This document shows positions 8,343 through 16,858 of a stretch of 64,000 nucleotides of DNA, in pieces; within the stretch, counting starts at the first letter, position 1; every line of letters begins with the position of its first letter. Source of the DNA: HGM11368 sp051883395 (lineage in GTDB: Bacteria; Bacillota; Clostridia; Christensenellales; UBA3700). The translations under genes were made by a program, and so were the position numbers. A model generated the notes under the pieces. That model ran no database searches. It was given only the letters and a program-made list of their open reading frames with translations, and was not told where the DNA came from. The DNA is taken from the NCBI GenBank assembly GCA_051883395.1, contig JBJETQ010000016.1:1-64000 (forward strand). The letters are read 5' to 3'.

Positions 8343-9662
8343 TCATATATCTTTTTCGTTCCTGTTGCGCACCAGTATTTTTATAGGCGTACCCTTGAAA
8401 GTAAAAGATTTTCGCAGGGTGTTTTCCAGGTATCTGAGATAGCTGAAATGCATCAGTTGAGAGTCGTTGACAAAGAAAACAAAGGTCGGCGGATTGGTAG
8501 AAGCTTGCGTAACAAAATAGACTTTGAGCCTTTTGCCGTTGTCGGAAGGCGGTTCTACGGCAATAGTTGCGTCCCTTATTACGTCGTTAAGCACTCCCGT
8601 AGGTATTCTTTTGCTTGCTTCTTCATACACTTCGAGCGCCGTGGACAGTAATTTTTCTATCCTTTGTCCGGTTTTGGCAGAGACGTATTCCGCCACAAAG
8701 TAATCCATAAATTTGAGTTCCGTCAATATCTTTTTGTTGAAGGTGTTGACGGTATAAGTATCTTTTTCTACGGCGTCCCATTTGTTCATGACTATTACGG
8801 ACGGTTTGCCCTGTTCGTGAGCATAGCCGCAAATTTTGACGTCCTGCTCGCTAAGCCCTTCCTGAGCGTCGATGACAACCAATACGACGTCCGCTCTGCG
8901 AATTGCCGCCAAAGAACGCATAACGCTGTATTGTTCGACGCCTTCTTCTACGCTGGACTTTTTGCGTATACCTGCCGTGTCTATTATATTAAACTTCTTT
9001 CCGTTCCATTCAAAATCGGTATCAATGGCGTCCCTTGTCGTGCCTGCTACGTTGCTGACGATTACTCTTTCATATCCCAGTATTTTGTTTGTAATGGAAG
9101 ATTTGCCTGCGTTAGGCTTGCCAACGATAGCCACGTTGAGTTTTTCTTTGTCGTCGTCAACGTCGTACTTTGGCAGGTATTCCACGACTTCGTCCAGCAA
9201 ATCGCCTATGCCTTTGGACTGCTCCGCCGATACTGCGACCACGTTGCCAAGCCCCAGTTCATAAAAGTCAAAGGTGCTTTCTGTCTCGTTGTTGTCAATT
9301 TTGTTGACGGCAACCACGACGGGTTTGTTGCCCGCTCTCAAAAACTCCGCAACTTCGTAATCGTTGCTTGTCAATCCGCTCTTGCCGTCGGCAACGTAAA
9401 TAATCACGTCAGCCAAATCGACGGCAATCTGCGCCTGATTGCGGATATGAAGCCACATTTTGTCCTGACTTTTTATTTCCAGTCCGCCTGTGTCAACCAA
9501 AGTAAAGTTGTATCCGCACCACTCTGCGTCGCAATACAACCTGTCTCTGGTAACGCCTACCATATCTTCAACTATACTCACTTTTTTGCCGACTATGCGG
9601 TTGAACAACGTAGATTTGCCCACGTTTGGTCTTCCGACGATAGCCACGAGCGGTTTATTCAT
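8343..9662 (-). CDS. der: Ribosome biogenesis GTPase Der (EngA)
   Basis: 439 residues with two tandem GTPase domains and a C-terminal KH-like domain, the signature of Der, which acts in 50S subunit assembly. The first P-loop is GRPNVGKST at 10-18 with DTGG and NKID; the second is GKPNAGKSS near 181 with DTAG and NKWD. The start lies inside the end of the DUF512 gene (8-nt overlap) with AGGTGG upstream, so the two are translationally coupled. Confidence 0.97.
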   Translation of the reverse strand: MNKPLVAIVGRPNVGKSTLFNRIVGKKVSIVEDMVGVTRDRLYCDAEWCGYNFTLVDTGGLEIKSQDKMWLHIRNQAQIAVDLADVIIYVADGKSGLTSNDYEVAEFLRAGNKPVVVAVNKIDNNETESTFDFYELGLGNVVAVSAEQSKGIGDLLDEVVEYLPKYDVDDDKEKLNVAIVGKPNAGKSSITNKILGYERVIVSNVAGTTRDAIDTDFEWNGKKFNIIDTAGIRKKSSVEEGVEQYSVMRSLAAIRRADVVLVVIDAQEGLSEQDVKICGYAHEQGKPSVIVMNKWDAVEKDTYTVNTFNKKILTELKFMDYFVAEYVSAKTGQRIEKLLSTALEVYEEASKRIPTGVLNDVIRDATIAVEPPSDNGKRLKVYFVTQASTNPPTFVFFVNDSQLMHFSYLRYLENTLRKSFTFKGTPIKILVRNRNEKDI

Positions 9663-10944
9663 CTGCCACCTCGCTTAATATTTTTATTATATCTCCTCCG
9701 CCGCCGCTGACGTATATCTTGCTGTTTAGCCGCTCGGACAACTCTTGCAGACTCATACCGTCCAAAAAGGTTGTAGTAAACTCCCTGAGCATATTGGCAG
9801 GAATGACTACCTTGCCGCATGGCTGTTGCACTTGTGCAATTATATCCTTTGCGGTGATAAGCCCCGCCACGGTTATGCTGGGTCCGAAATGGTCGTTGCG
9901 CACGTCGTATATCCGATAATTCAAATTGATAAATTTGCTTTTTGCTTTTCCCAACAAACCTTTGAGTATGTCGCAGAAAGACTTGCCCGTAATAAAATCT
10001 AATCTTATCTCTTTGTCTGTCGGTTGAGCGGCGGCAAGCGCATTGTCAAATTCCCTTTCAAATTGGGCTACAAGACCTACGCCGTTTTCTATCTGACCAA
10101 AGTCCCCGTAGCTTTCAAAGTCCGGCAATGGCAATTCGGCTTTAAGATAAAACTCGTCGGAACAATAGCAAAAGCCACCGCCTACATGTTTGTCAAAACT
10201 CTCTACGTCCGAGATTACTTGTCTTGCGCACTCTCTGTCAATAGGTTGCAACTCATACAGCCCCTTGCGATGTGCGCTAAGCCCCACGGGTATAATCGCA
10301 ACGGACAAGAGATTTGGGCGAAGATCATACAGCCGACACAAGGTTTCTTTGAGTTTGTCGCCGTCGTTGATGCCCTTGCACAAGACGATTTGCGCATGCA
10401 TCTGTATACCGTGGTTTTTGAGATATTGCATTTTGTCAAACAATTCCGCTCCGTGTGGATTGGCAACCATCAACTTCTTGGTCTCTTTGTCAAAACAATG
10501 AACGGATATATACAGCGGACTGAGTCTGAGCCTTGCTATGCGCTCCAATTCCTTGTCTCCGACGTTGGTAAGAGTAACGTAGTTGCCGCTGACAAAAGAC
10601 AGACGATAATCGTCGTCCTTGACGTAGAGCGTATCTCTCATACCCTTTGGCAACTGGTCGACGAAGCAAAATATACACTTGTTTTTGCAAGGCATGACAT
10701 TGAGTTCGACGCTTTCGTCGAGCGTGAGTCCCAATCTTTCGTCCACGTCCTTTTCTATCTCCACGTCGACTTGCTCGCCCTGTTTGCTTTTGATATTCAT
10801 CACAAACTCTTCCTGCTCGTCGTAATAAAGATAGTCAAGTATATCGGTAATGGGGTAGCCGTCGAAGCCCAGAAGCTCGTCTCCTACTTCCAGTCCTATC
10901 TCTTTACCTATCGAATTGTCGTCAATTGCAGTTATTTTTGCCAT
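9655..10944 (-). CDS. DUF512/radical SAM-like protein with PDZ domain
   Basis: 429 residues. The N-terminus looks like a PDZ domain (IGLEVGDELLGFDG). A cysteine motif CKNKCIFCFVDQ near residue 90 has the CxxxCxxC spacing of a radical SAM cluster, and a DUF512 domain follows. The family lies next to der in many Clostridia, as here, but its reaction is unknown to me. AGGTG precedes the ATG. It leads the two-gene operon. Confidence 0.88.
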   Translation of the reverse strand: MAKITAIDDNSIGKEIGLEVGDELLGFDGYPITDILDYLYYDEQEEFVMNIKSKQGEQVDVEIEKDVDERLGLTLDESVELNVMPCKNKCIFCFVDQLPKGMRDTLYVKDDDYRLSFVSGNYVTLTNVGDKELERIARLRLSPLYISVHCFDKETKKLMVANPHGAELFDKMQYLKNHGIQMHAQIVLCKGINDGDKLKETLCRLYDLRPNLLSVAIIPVGLSAHRKGLYELQPIDRECARQVISDVESFDKHVGGGFCYCSDEFYLKAELPLPDFESYGDFGQIENGVGLVAQFEREFDNALAAAQPTDKEIRLDFITGKSFCDILKGLLGKAKSKFINLNYRIYDVRNDHFGPSITVAGLITAKDIIAQVQQPCGKVVIPANMLREFTTTFLDGMSLQELSERLNSKIYVSGGGGDIIKILSEVADE

Positions 10945-10960
10945 ATTTCACCTATGGGAG

Positions 10961-10989
10961 ATTATATAATATTATTAATTCAAAGTAAA
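10961..10989 (-). promoter_or_regulatory. Putative promoter of DUF512-der
   Basis: TTTACT at 10984-10989, 17-bp spacer, perfect TATAAT at 10961-10966, 17 bp before the start codon. Confidence 0.6.
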
Positions 10990-11108
10990 GCAATTTTAAT
11001 ATTTAGCCCTGCTTAGAAAAATATGTAAACATCAAAAACTGCCTTTTTGTACCGCCCCTGTAACGAAACGTCGGACTCAAACTTTGCTTTATAGATGTGC
11101 AAAATAGC

Positions 11109-11136
11109 AAAAAAGTCGATACGTATCGACTTTTTT
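11109..11136 (-). terminator. Terminator of rnj-ppiB operon
   Basis: A 28-bp perfect palindrome built on gtcgatacgtatcgac, flanked by A and T tracts, 25 bp past the ppiB stop. The interval from here to the DUF512 promoter (about 11137-10961 in both directions around it) holds no gene. The core GATACGTATCGAC recurs in the terminator at 58106. Confidence 0.8.
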
Positions 11137-11160
11137 GATTTTTTCTTTTTTACAATTGTT

Positions 11161-11655
11161 TTATGCTCTTTTTATCGTCTTGATTACGACTGGCTCAAAA
11201 GGCACGTCGTCGTAATAGCCTACCGACACGGTTTGCACCTTGGATATATCTACTGCAATCTCCACGCTTTCTTTGTCGCTGAGACGTCCGAAAGTAGCGT
11301 ATTCCCCGTCAAGAAAAGGAGTATCTTCTACGCAGATAAAAAACTGCGAGCTTGCCGAGTTGGGCATATTGGTCCTTGCCATAGACAAAACGCCCTTGGT
11401 ATGTCTGAGCGGATTGTCATAGCCGTTGGACTTGAATTCCCCCTTGATGGACGACGCATTCTTTGGATTTAAAGCAGCGTCCATGCCACCGCCCTGAATC
11501 ATAAAGCCGGGTATTACACGATGAAATATCAGTCCTGCAAAAAAGTCCTGGTCTATGAGTTTGAGAAAATTTTCTACCGTTACCGGTGCAACGTCTTCGT
11601 ATAATTCTGCATTCATACATCTTCCGTCGCTGAGAACTATCTGTATCTTTTGCAT
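11161..11655 (-). CDS. ppiB: Peptidyl-prolyl cis-trans isomerase, cyclophilin type
   Basis: 164 residues, a single cyclophilin domain without a signal peptide, so cytoplasmic. The catalytic block is FHRVIPGFMIQGG (Arg in FHR), and SSQFFICVEDTPFLDG matches the family. It would speed proline isomerisation during folding. It is the last gene of the RNase J operon, 11 bp after the Dabb gene, with AGGAGG upstream. Confidence 0.93.
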   Translation of the reverse strand: MQKIQIVLSDGRCMNAELYEDVAPVTVENFLKLIDQDFFAGLIFHRVIPGFMIQGGGMDAALNPKNASSIKGEFKSNGYDNPLRHTKGVLSMARTNMPNSASSQFFICVEDTPFLDGEYATFGRLSDKESVEIAVDISKVQTVSVGYYDDVPFEPVVIKTIKRA

Positions 11656-11666
11656 TATATTACCTC

Positions 11667-11954
11667 CTAAAATTCAAAATCTACGCTGTGCGACTTTTCC
11701 ACCACGCTTCTGACGTACTGCATAACGGGAATATGCACAGGATGTTCCTTGTAAATATTCATGTCTTCGAGAGAATCGAACGTACAGATAAGCACTACGT
11801 CAAAACTTCTGTCTGACGCAAGACAGTCTTTGCCCGATTGTATCGATTTCAATACGTCGATTTTGCCCTGCATGGACATAAACTTGTCGACCAACTGCTG
11901 TTTGTCGGCGTCGCTGTTGCTTTTGAGTTTGTACATTACCACATGTTTAATCAT
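11667..11954 (-). CDS. Dabb (stress-responsive A/B barrel) domain protein
   Basis: 95 residues from MIKHVVMYKLKSN, with the LKSIQSGKDC and DVVLICTFDSLEDMNIYKEHPVH blocks of the dimeric alpha-beta barrel family. Function is unknown in bacteria, although relatives include small-molecule binding proteins and monooxygenase-like folds. I use the ATG at 11954, with GGGAG upstream, which overlaps the previous stop by 8 nt. A longer frame from 11984 lacks a ribosome site. Confidence 0.8.
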   Translation of the reverse strand: MIKHVVMYKLKSNSDADKQQLVDKFMSMQGKIDVLKSIQSGKDCLASDRSFDVVLICTFDSLEDMNIYKEHPVHIPVMQYVRSVVEKSHSVDFEF

Positions 11955-13140
11955 CTGTCTTATCTCCCGTATTTTCTGTCGCATTATGTCCTGATTGTCT
12001 GTGATGAGCCGCTCTGTCTGTCAAAGTAGAACATACCTTGGCGGTGGTATTTTCTTCCCTTCCAGTCAATGCCTGCACTGCTCTGTCATATTCTTCGCTG
12101 TTGTTGAGCAAGCTCAATACAGACGACAAAAGCTGATGTTTACCTGCTCCGCAAAAGGCAAGAGATTGGCTGGTAAGATAGGCGTAATTGCCCCTTTCTA
12201 CCGCATTCATAGGCTTGATAAGCACCATAGGTATGCCGCAGGCAATAGCTTCTCTCGTAATGCCTGCCGTAGGTGAAGTAACCAATATCGTCGCAATGCT
12301 ATAAAGTTGCTGCATATCGTCGGGATAATCGACTATCGATACGTTGCGGTCGATAGATTTGTTTTTGCTATAAGTATTGATATAATTTTTAAGGCTCTTG
12401 CTACCCGAAGTAACCACGACTATATTGACGGTGCGATAATATTCGCTGAGTACGGTATATGCGTCTTTTAGATAATCGCAGCCATATCTTCCGCCCACCA
12501 TAACTATCACGGGTAACGATGCGTCCAGTCCGTATTTTTCAAAGCTGCTTTGTCTGTCGTAAGAATTGGCGACTTCTTTTATAGGAGTTCCCGCAACAAG
12601 TATCTTGTCGCTCTCCACGCCGCTTGCCAGCATTGCCTGAGCTACTTGCTGATTTTGGACAAAGTAACCGTCGCTGAGCGGATTGATAAAGTCGGAATTG
12701 AAACAATAATCCGTCGTTATCGCATAAATAGGCATATTCATACCAAGTTTCTGGCGTGCTTTGAGAGCCTTGTCATGAGACTTTGGCGACGTACACAAAA
12801 CTACGTCGGGACAGAACCTTTTGAGAACGTTGTCTATCTTGCGATATTTTATCTTTACTTCGGTCTCTTTGTTCTGCTGCACCGTCGGCTTAATTTCTTC
12901 CGTCTTTTTGTTGCCCGGTATTCTGACAGGTCCTACCAGACGATTGAGCAAAGGAAACAGCCTTGCGCTGGCTTTATACAGCTCCTTTTCTATCTTTGCG
13001 GTGCAAAAATAGGAAAACCTGTCCTGTTCCACCGATACGACTTCATAATCTTTGCAATCTTCGGCAATAAAATCTTCTATTGCTTTTGCAGATTGGTCGT
13101 ACATTCCGTTTTGGTACAAAATCAAAATCGTTCCTTTCAT
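11947..13140 (-). CDS. MGDG synthase/MurG-like glycosyltransferase
   Basis: 397 residues with GT-B architecture. It contains YAITTDY, a sugar-nucleotide block VMVGGRYG, and a C-terminal SPTAGITREAIACGIPMVLIKPM segment like the donor-binding region of MGDG synthase and MurG enzymes. It probably makes a glycolipid or modifies a wall precursor at the inner membrane face; the acceptor is unknown. It starts at ATG 13140, overlapping the U32 gene stop (ATGA). An upstream extension to 13287 is in frame but lies inside the neighbouring gene. It is unusual to see it between tRNA-modification genes and a cyclophilin. Confidence 0.72.
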   Translation of the reverse strand: MKGTILILYQNGMYDQSAKAIEDFIAEDCKDYEVVSVEQDRFSYFCTAKIEKELYKASARLFPLLNRLVGPVRIPGNKKTEEIKPTVQQNKETEVKIKYRKIDNVLKRFCPDVVLCTSPKSHDKALKARQKLGMNMPIYAITTDYCFNSDFINPLSDGYFVQNQQVAQAMLASGVESDKILVAGTPIKEVANSYDRQSSFEKYGLDASLPVIVMVGGRYGCDYLKDAYTVLSEYYRTVNIVVVTSGSKSLKNYINTYSKNKSIDRNVSIVDYPDDMQQLYSIATILVTSPTAGITREAIACGIPMVLIKPMNAVERGNYAYLTSQSLAFCGAGKHQLLSSVLSLLNNSEEYDRAVQALTGREENTTAKVCSTLTDRAAHHRQSGHNATENTGDKTDD

Positions 13141-14369
13141 TTCTTTACCTCTTTGCGCAAAATATCCATTGGTTTGAGTCGGTACTGAGTAGGAATCAGC
13201 AGTACCTGCTGAACGATTTTTGCATCGTCCAACTCGTTGCCCTGAGTATCGTATATTTTTTCTACTTTTATCGTCTTGTTCCAACAATCGCTATCGGCAG
13301 ACAATATCTCCAAGACGTCCCCTGCCTTAAACCTGTTGCGTTGTTCTACTACAACGCAGCCTTTATCGGCGTCATAATCAAGCACCTGAGCGATAAATTC
13401 GTAATCGCATTTTGGTTGCGACGTGGTAAGACACACGCTGTCGGAAGGGTCAAAATAGAAGCCCGTGGTATAGTCTCGATGACTGTTTTTGTATAGTTCT
13501 GCTATCAAAGCGTCGGTAGCTTGATAGTGCTTAGGGTCGCTGTAATACAAATCAATTGCCTTGCGATATGCGTTGGTTACGCTGGCAACGTAATACGGCG
13601 ATTTCATTCTGCCTTCTATCTTGAACGAGTATACTCCGCTGTCGATAAGTTTGTCGATATATTCTATCATATTAAGGTCTTTGGAGTTGAGTATATACGT
13701 CCCCTTGTCGCCGTCCTGTCCTATGGTAAGCGGATTGCCACCCCTGTTGGCTTCTACAATCTGATACTCCCATCTGCACGCCTGTACGCAATCCCCCCTG
13801 TTGGAAGAACGTCCTGTCAGCGCATTGGACAAAAGACATCTGCCGCTATACGATATGCACATAGCGCCGTGTACAAAAGCTTCTATCTCCACGTCGTCAG
13901 GTACAAAATCTCTTATTTCTCTCACGTCTTTGAGCGAAGTTTCTCTTGCCAGCACTATTCTTTTGACGCCCTGTTCCGCCCAGAACTTTGCGCTATACTT
14001 GTTGGTGGTATTGGCTTGGGTTGAAAGATGTATATCCAACTTAGGAGCATTGTTTCTGCATACCGTCATCACACCGGGGTCTGATATAATAGCAGCGTCC
14101 GCACCTATACTTTGAAGGTATGAAAAATACTCTCCCAACCTGTCAAAATCGTCGTTTTTTGCCAAAATATTGGCGGCAACGTAAATCTTTTTGTCCAAAG
14201 AATGGGTATAATCTACCGCTTCTTTGAGTGCCAGATCGTCAAAGTTTTTTGCATTGGCACGCAAACTGAATGCACTTCCGCCGACGTATACTGCGTCCGC
14301 TCCGAAATGCAAAGCCGTTTTGAGTTTGTATATATCCCCGGCAGGAGAAAGTAATTCTGTCTTGTTCAT
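13137..14369 (-). CDS. trhP: U32 family protein, tRNA hydroxylation (TrhP/YrrO-like)
   Basis: 410 residues, close to B. subtilis YrrO. It has the U32 blocks LLSPAGD, DAVYVGG, VHGAMCISYSGRCLLS and GDCVQACRW, which includes cluster-type cysteines. Characterised relatives (TrhP) are needed for prephenate-dependent 5-hydroxylation of wobble uridine in tRNA. The preceding gene encodes a TrmR-like methyltransferase, the next step of that pathway, which strongly supports the assignment over a true collagenase. Start and stop overlap both neighbours by 4 nt. Confidence 0.85.
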   Translation of the reverse strand: MNKTELLSPAGDIYKLKTALHFGADAVYVGGSAFSLRANAKNFDDLALKEAVDYTHSLDKKIYVAANILAKNDDFDRLGEYFSYLQSIGADAAIISDPGVMTVCRNNAPKLDIHLSTQANTTNKYSAKFWAEQGVKRIVLARETSLKDVREIRDFVPDDVEIEAFVHGAMCISYSGRCLLSNALTGRSSNRGDCVQACRWEYQIVEANRGGNPLTIGQDGDKGTYILNSKDLNMIEYIDKLIDSGVYSFKIEGRMKSPYYVASVTNAYRKAIDLYYSDPKHYQATDALIAELYKNSHRDYTTGFYFDPSDSVCLTTSQPKCDYEFIAQVLDYDADKGCVVVEQRNRFKAGDVLEILSADSDCWNKTIKVEKIYDTQGNELDDAKIVQQVLLIPTQYRLKPMDILRKEVKK

Positions 14370-14953
14370 AGTTTCTTTATGATAGCAACCCCGTTGCCTG
14401 CCTCCAATATTTCACACTCCAATCCGCTATCGTTCTGTACCACGGCAAGAAAATTGCGAAGATTGGTTACTATCGTGCGGTGTTTGTGCGGAACAAATTC
14501 TTCTCCCCTTACCATTCCGAAATAGAGTACGTCGTCGACAAAGACTACTCCGCCTTTGTTGAGATGTGGAAGACAGGTAAGAAAATGAGATAAGTATTTG
14601 CTCTTTGGTCCGTCGATGAAAATAAAATCATACTGTTTGCCCGATATTACTCCTTGAAGTATCTCGTCAGCATTGCCAAGATAACTATGTATCCTGTCTT
14701 CTATACCCAACTTGCGCCACCACGACAAGGCTTCTTGCCTGCGGGTGTCGTCCATCTCTATCGTATCTATTCTGGCGTTGCATTGCAAAGCCATAAGCGC
14801 CGCAGAATATCCTATCGCTGTTCCTATCTCCAATATTCTTTGGGGATTGACCTTTTCGACAACGGAAAGCAAAATATCCTTGGCGCAGTCGTCTATGATA
14901 GGTACGAATTTCTGACGAGCCTGCTCGTGCATTTGTAGTATTACTTCGTTCAT
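14366..14953 (-). CDS. trmR: O-methyltransferase, TrmR-like (tRNA ho5U methyltransferase)
   Basis: 195 residues of class I SAM methyltransferase with ILEIGTAIGYSA as motif I, FIFIDGPKSKY and VFVDDVLYFG. Best known relative in this context is B. subtilis YrrM (TrmR), which methylates 5-hydroxyuridine at tRNA position 34. YrrM sits immediately before U32 genes there, as here. It overlaps the RNase J stop (ATGA). Without the neighbour it could only be called a COMT-like O-methyltransferase. Confidence 0.82.
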   Translation of the reverse strand: MNEVILQMHEQARQKFVPIIDDCAKDILLSVVEKVNPQRILEIGTAIGYSAALMALQCNARIDTIEMDDTRRQEALSWWRKLGIEDRIHSYLGNADEILQGVISGKQYDFIFIDGPKSKYLSHFLTCLPHLNKGGVVFVDDVLYFGMVRGEEFVPHKHRTIVTNLRNFLAVVQNDSGLECEILEAGNGVAIIKKL

Positions 14954-16602
14954 TTTTCCATTACAATAGGAAGAACCATTGGCTTTTGTCTGAGCTTGTT
15001 GTTAAAATACCTATTGATTTTTTTGCGTACGTTGCCCTTAAATTCTTCCCTGACCTCAGGCTTATTGTAGTTGGTGTTGTCAAATACTCCTTCCACGATA
15101 GATTTGATATATTCTATCTGTTCGTCGTCCAGACTTATTCCCCTGGCTATTATCTCTACCGGCGCACACATACTCTTGTCATTGACGGATACGCTGACCA
15201 GCACTATTACCAATCCTTCTTTGCTCAGTTGGTGTCTGTCTTTGAGAATGGAAGCGTCTACGCCTGCCAGTCCATCGACGTAGGTGTTGCCTGCGCTGAC
15301 GTTGTCAAGCCTTGTCAGTCCCTTTTTGCTCACCGCAATACAGCTGCCTATTTCCGCAATCATGGTGTTCTTAGGGTTGACGCCCAGCGATATAGCAAGT
15401 TCTCTGTTTTGTTGCATGTGTCTGTATTCTCCGTGTACGGGAATAAAAAACTGCGGTTTGACAAGCGTAGTCATAAGTTTGATTTCTTCCTGACAAGCGT
15501 GTCCCGACACGTGCAAAGCTTCCAGAGAGCCGTACAGCACCTTTGCTCCCCTGCGATAGAGATTGTTGATGACGTTATACACCGCCTTTTCGTTGCCCGG
15601 AATAGGCGACGACGATATGATAATCAGGTCGTTTTCTCCCACGACCACCTTGTCTTCGCCGTTGCACATTCTTGTAAGGGCGCTCATAGGCTCGCCCTGC
15701 GAACCTGTGGTAATTATGCAAAGTTTGTGCGGTTCTACGTCTCCAATCTTGTCTATATCAACTATCGTCTGCTCGCTTGCCGACAACAGTTTGAGTTCCG
15801 TGGCCATAACGGAGATGTTTTTCATACTCCTGCCGTTGAAGGCCACTCTCCTACCCAAATTTTCGCATATCGATATGATTTGCTGGATACGGTTGATATT
15901 AGAAGAAAAAGTAGCGATAATGATACGCTTGTCGGTGTTGTTGCGTATTATTTTGTCAAGCGTCTCTCCTACTTTTGTTTCCGATATCGTAGAGCCTTGC
16001 TTTTCTATGTTGGTAGATTCTCCCAACATAAGCCTTACTCCCTTGTTGCCTATTTCGGCTATGCGGGAAAGATTGATGTGTTCGCCCGATACGGGAGTAT
16101 AGTCGATTTTGTAGTCGCCCGTATGAAAAACCACGCCTTCGGGAGTGGTGATTGACAACGCAAAAGCTCCGCTGATAGAGTGAGTAACGTTGATAAACTC
16201 CACGTCGAAACAACCTAGTTTGCGTACGTCTCCGCCCTTGACAACGTTGAGCTTAGGGATAGAAATGCCCTTTTCTTTGAGCTTATGCTTGACAAGCGCA
16301 AGCGTCAGCGAACTGCCGTAAATCGGTATCTGACGGCACTCGTCCAGAAGATACGGTATTCCGCCTATATGGTCTTCGTGTCCGTGCGTAATTACTATGC
16401 CTCTTATTTTGTCGTAGTTGTCTTCGAGATATGAAAAATCAGGTACTATTATATCTACTCCGGGGGTCTCTATCGTAGGAAAGGTGCAACCGCAATCGAT
16501 AACGAGTATGTTGTCGCCGTATTCGAGAGCCGTCATATTTTTTCCTATCTCTCCCACGCCGCCCAAAAAGACAACTTTGAGTTGTTTTTTCTTTCTTGCC
16601 AT
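14950..16602 (-). CDS. rnj: Ribonuclease J
   Basis: 550 residues with a metallo-beta-lactamase/beta-CASP core. HGHEDH lies at 73-78, followed by the HTGDYK, and TTGSQGEP and HVSGHA blocks. It is a 5'-to-3' exo- and endoribonuclease in mRNA decay and rRNA maturation. I start at ATG 16602 with GGAGG upstream; a frame extension to 16668 lies in the leader. It is the first gene of a six-gene operon. The leader contains a 6-bp hairpin at 16648-16666. Confidence 0.96.
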   Translation of the reverse strand: MARKKKQLKVVFLGGVGEIGKNMTALEYGDNILVIDCGCTFPTIETPGVDIIVPDFSYLEDNYDKIRGIVITHGHEDHIGGIPYLLDECRQIPIYGSSLTLALVKHKLKEKGISIPKLNVVKGGDVRKLGCFDVEFINVTHSISGAFALSITTPEGVVFHTGDYKIDYTPVSGEHINLSRIAEIGNKGVRLMLGESTNIEKQGSTISETKVGETLDKIIRNNTDKRIIIATFSSNINRIQQIISICENLGRRVAFNGRSMKNISVMATELKLLSASEQTIVDIDKIGDVEPHKLCIITTGSQGEPMSALTRMCNGEDKVVVGENDLIIISSSPIPGNEKAVYNVINNLYRRGAKVLYGSLEALHVSGHACQEEIKLMTTLVKPQFFIPVHGEYRHMQQNRELAISLGVNPKNTMIAEIGSCIAVSKKGLTRLDNVSAGNTYVDGLAGVDASILKDRHQLSKEGLVIVLVSVSVNDKSMCAPVEIIARGISLDDEQIEYIKSIVEGVFDNTNYNKPEVREEFKGNVRKKINRYFNNKLRQKPMVLPIVMEK

Positions 16603-16647
16603 TATATCCTCCAAGGCCAAAAGCCTAAATTCAAATAAAACTTGTAC

Positions 16648-16666
16648 GTTCACGATAATTGTGAAC
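16648..16666 (-). other. Hairpin in RNase J leader
   Basis: GTTCAC and GTGAAC form a perfect 6-bp stem around a 7-nt loop in the roughly 75-nt leader of rnj. There is no U-tract, so it is not a terminator. It may stabilise the mRNA or serve in autoregulation; that is inference. Confidence 0.4.
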
Positions 16667-16682
16667 ATACCTTGTTGATTTT

Positions 16683-16711
16683 ATTATATAAAAAAATAAT
16701 AAAAAAGGCAA
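16683..16711 (-). promoter_or_regulatory. Promoter of rnj operon
   Basis: TTGCCT at 16706-16711, 17-bp spacer, perfect TATAAT at 16683-16688. The predicted start is about 75 nt before the rnj ATG. Confidence 0.65.
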
Positions 16712-16797
16712 GAGATATGTATAAATATACCAAACGGCTGAAAATTTTATTGTTGCGTTTTGACAATAAATTTTTTCTTGATATTTTATCTTTTGCC

Positions 16798-16826
16798 TTG
16801 ATAATTGAGAAAGAGAGTGATATAAT
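16798..16826 (+). promoter_or_regulatory. Promoter of serC-serA
   Basis: TTGATA at 16798-16803, 17-bp spacer, perfect TATAAT at 16821-16826. The leader would be about 26 nt, with AGGAGAG before the serC ATG. Confidence 0.8.
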
Positions 16827-16858
16827 CATATTTAATATAATATATTTAGGAGAGTACT

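Noticed and set aside
11040..11108. Possible T-box or decayed RNA gene around gtaccgcccc
   Set aside because: The T-box core and its antiterminator are not present, and no downstream gene is in the right orientation.
13137..14369. U32 gene as a secreted collagenase
   Set aside because: No signal peptide, and the gene lies directly after a TrmR-like methyltransferase, which fits tRNA hydroxylation.
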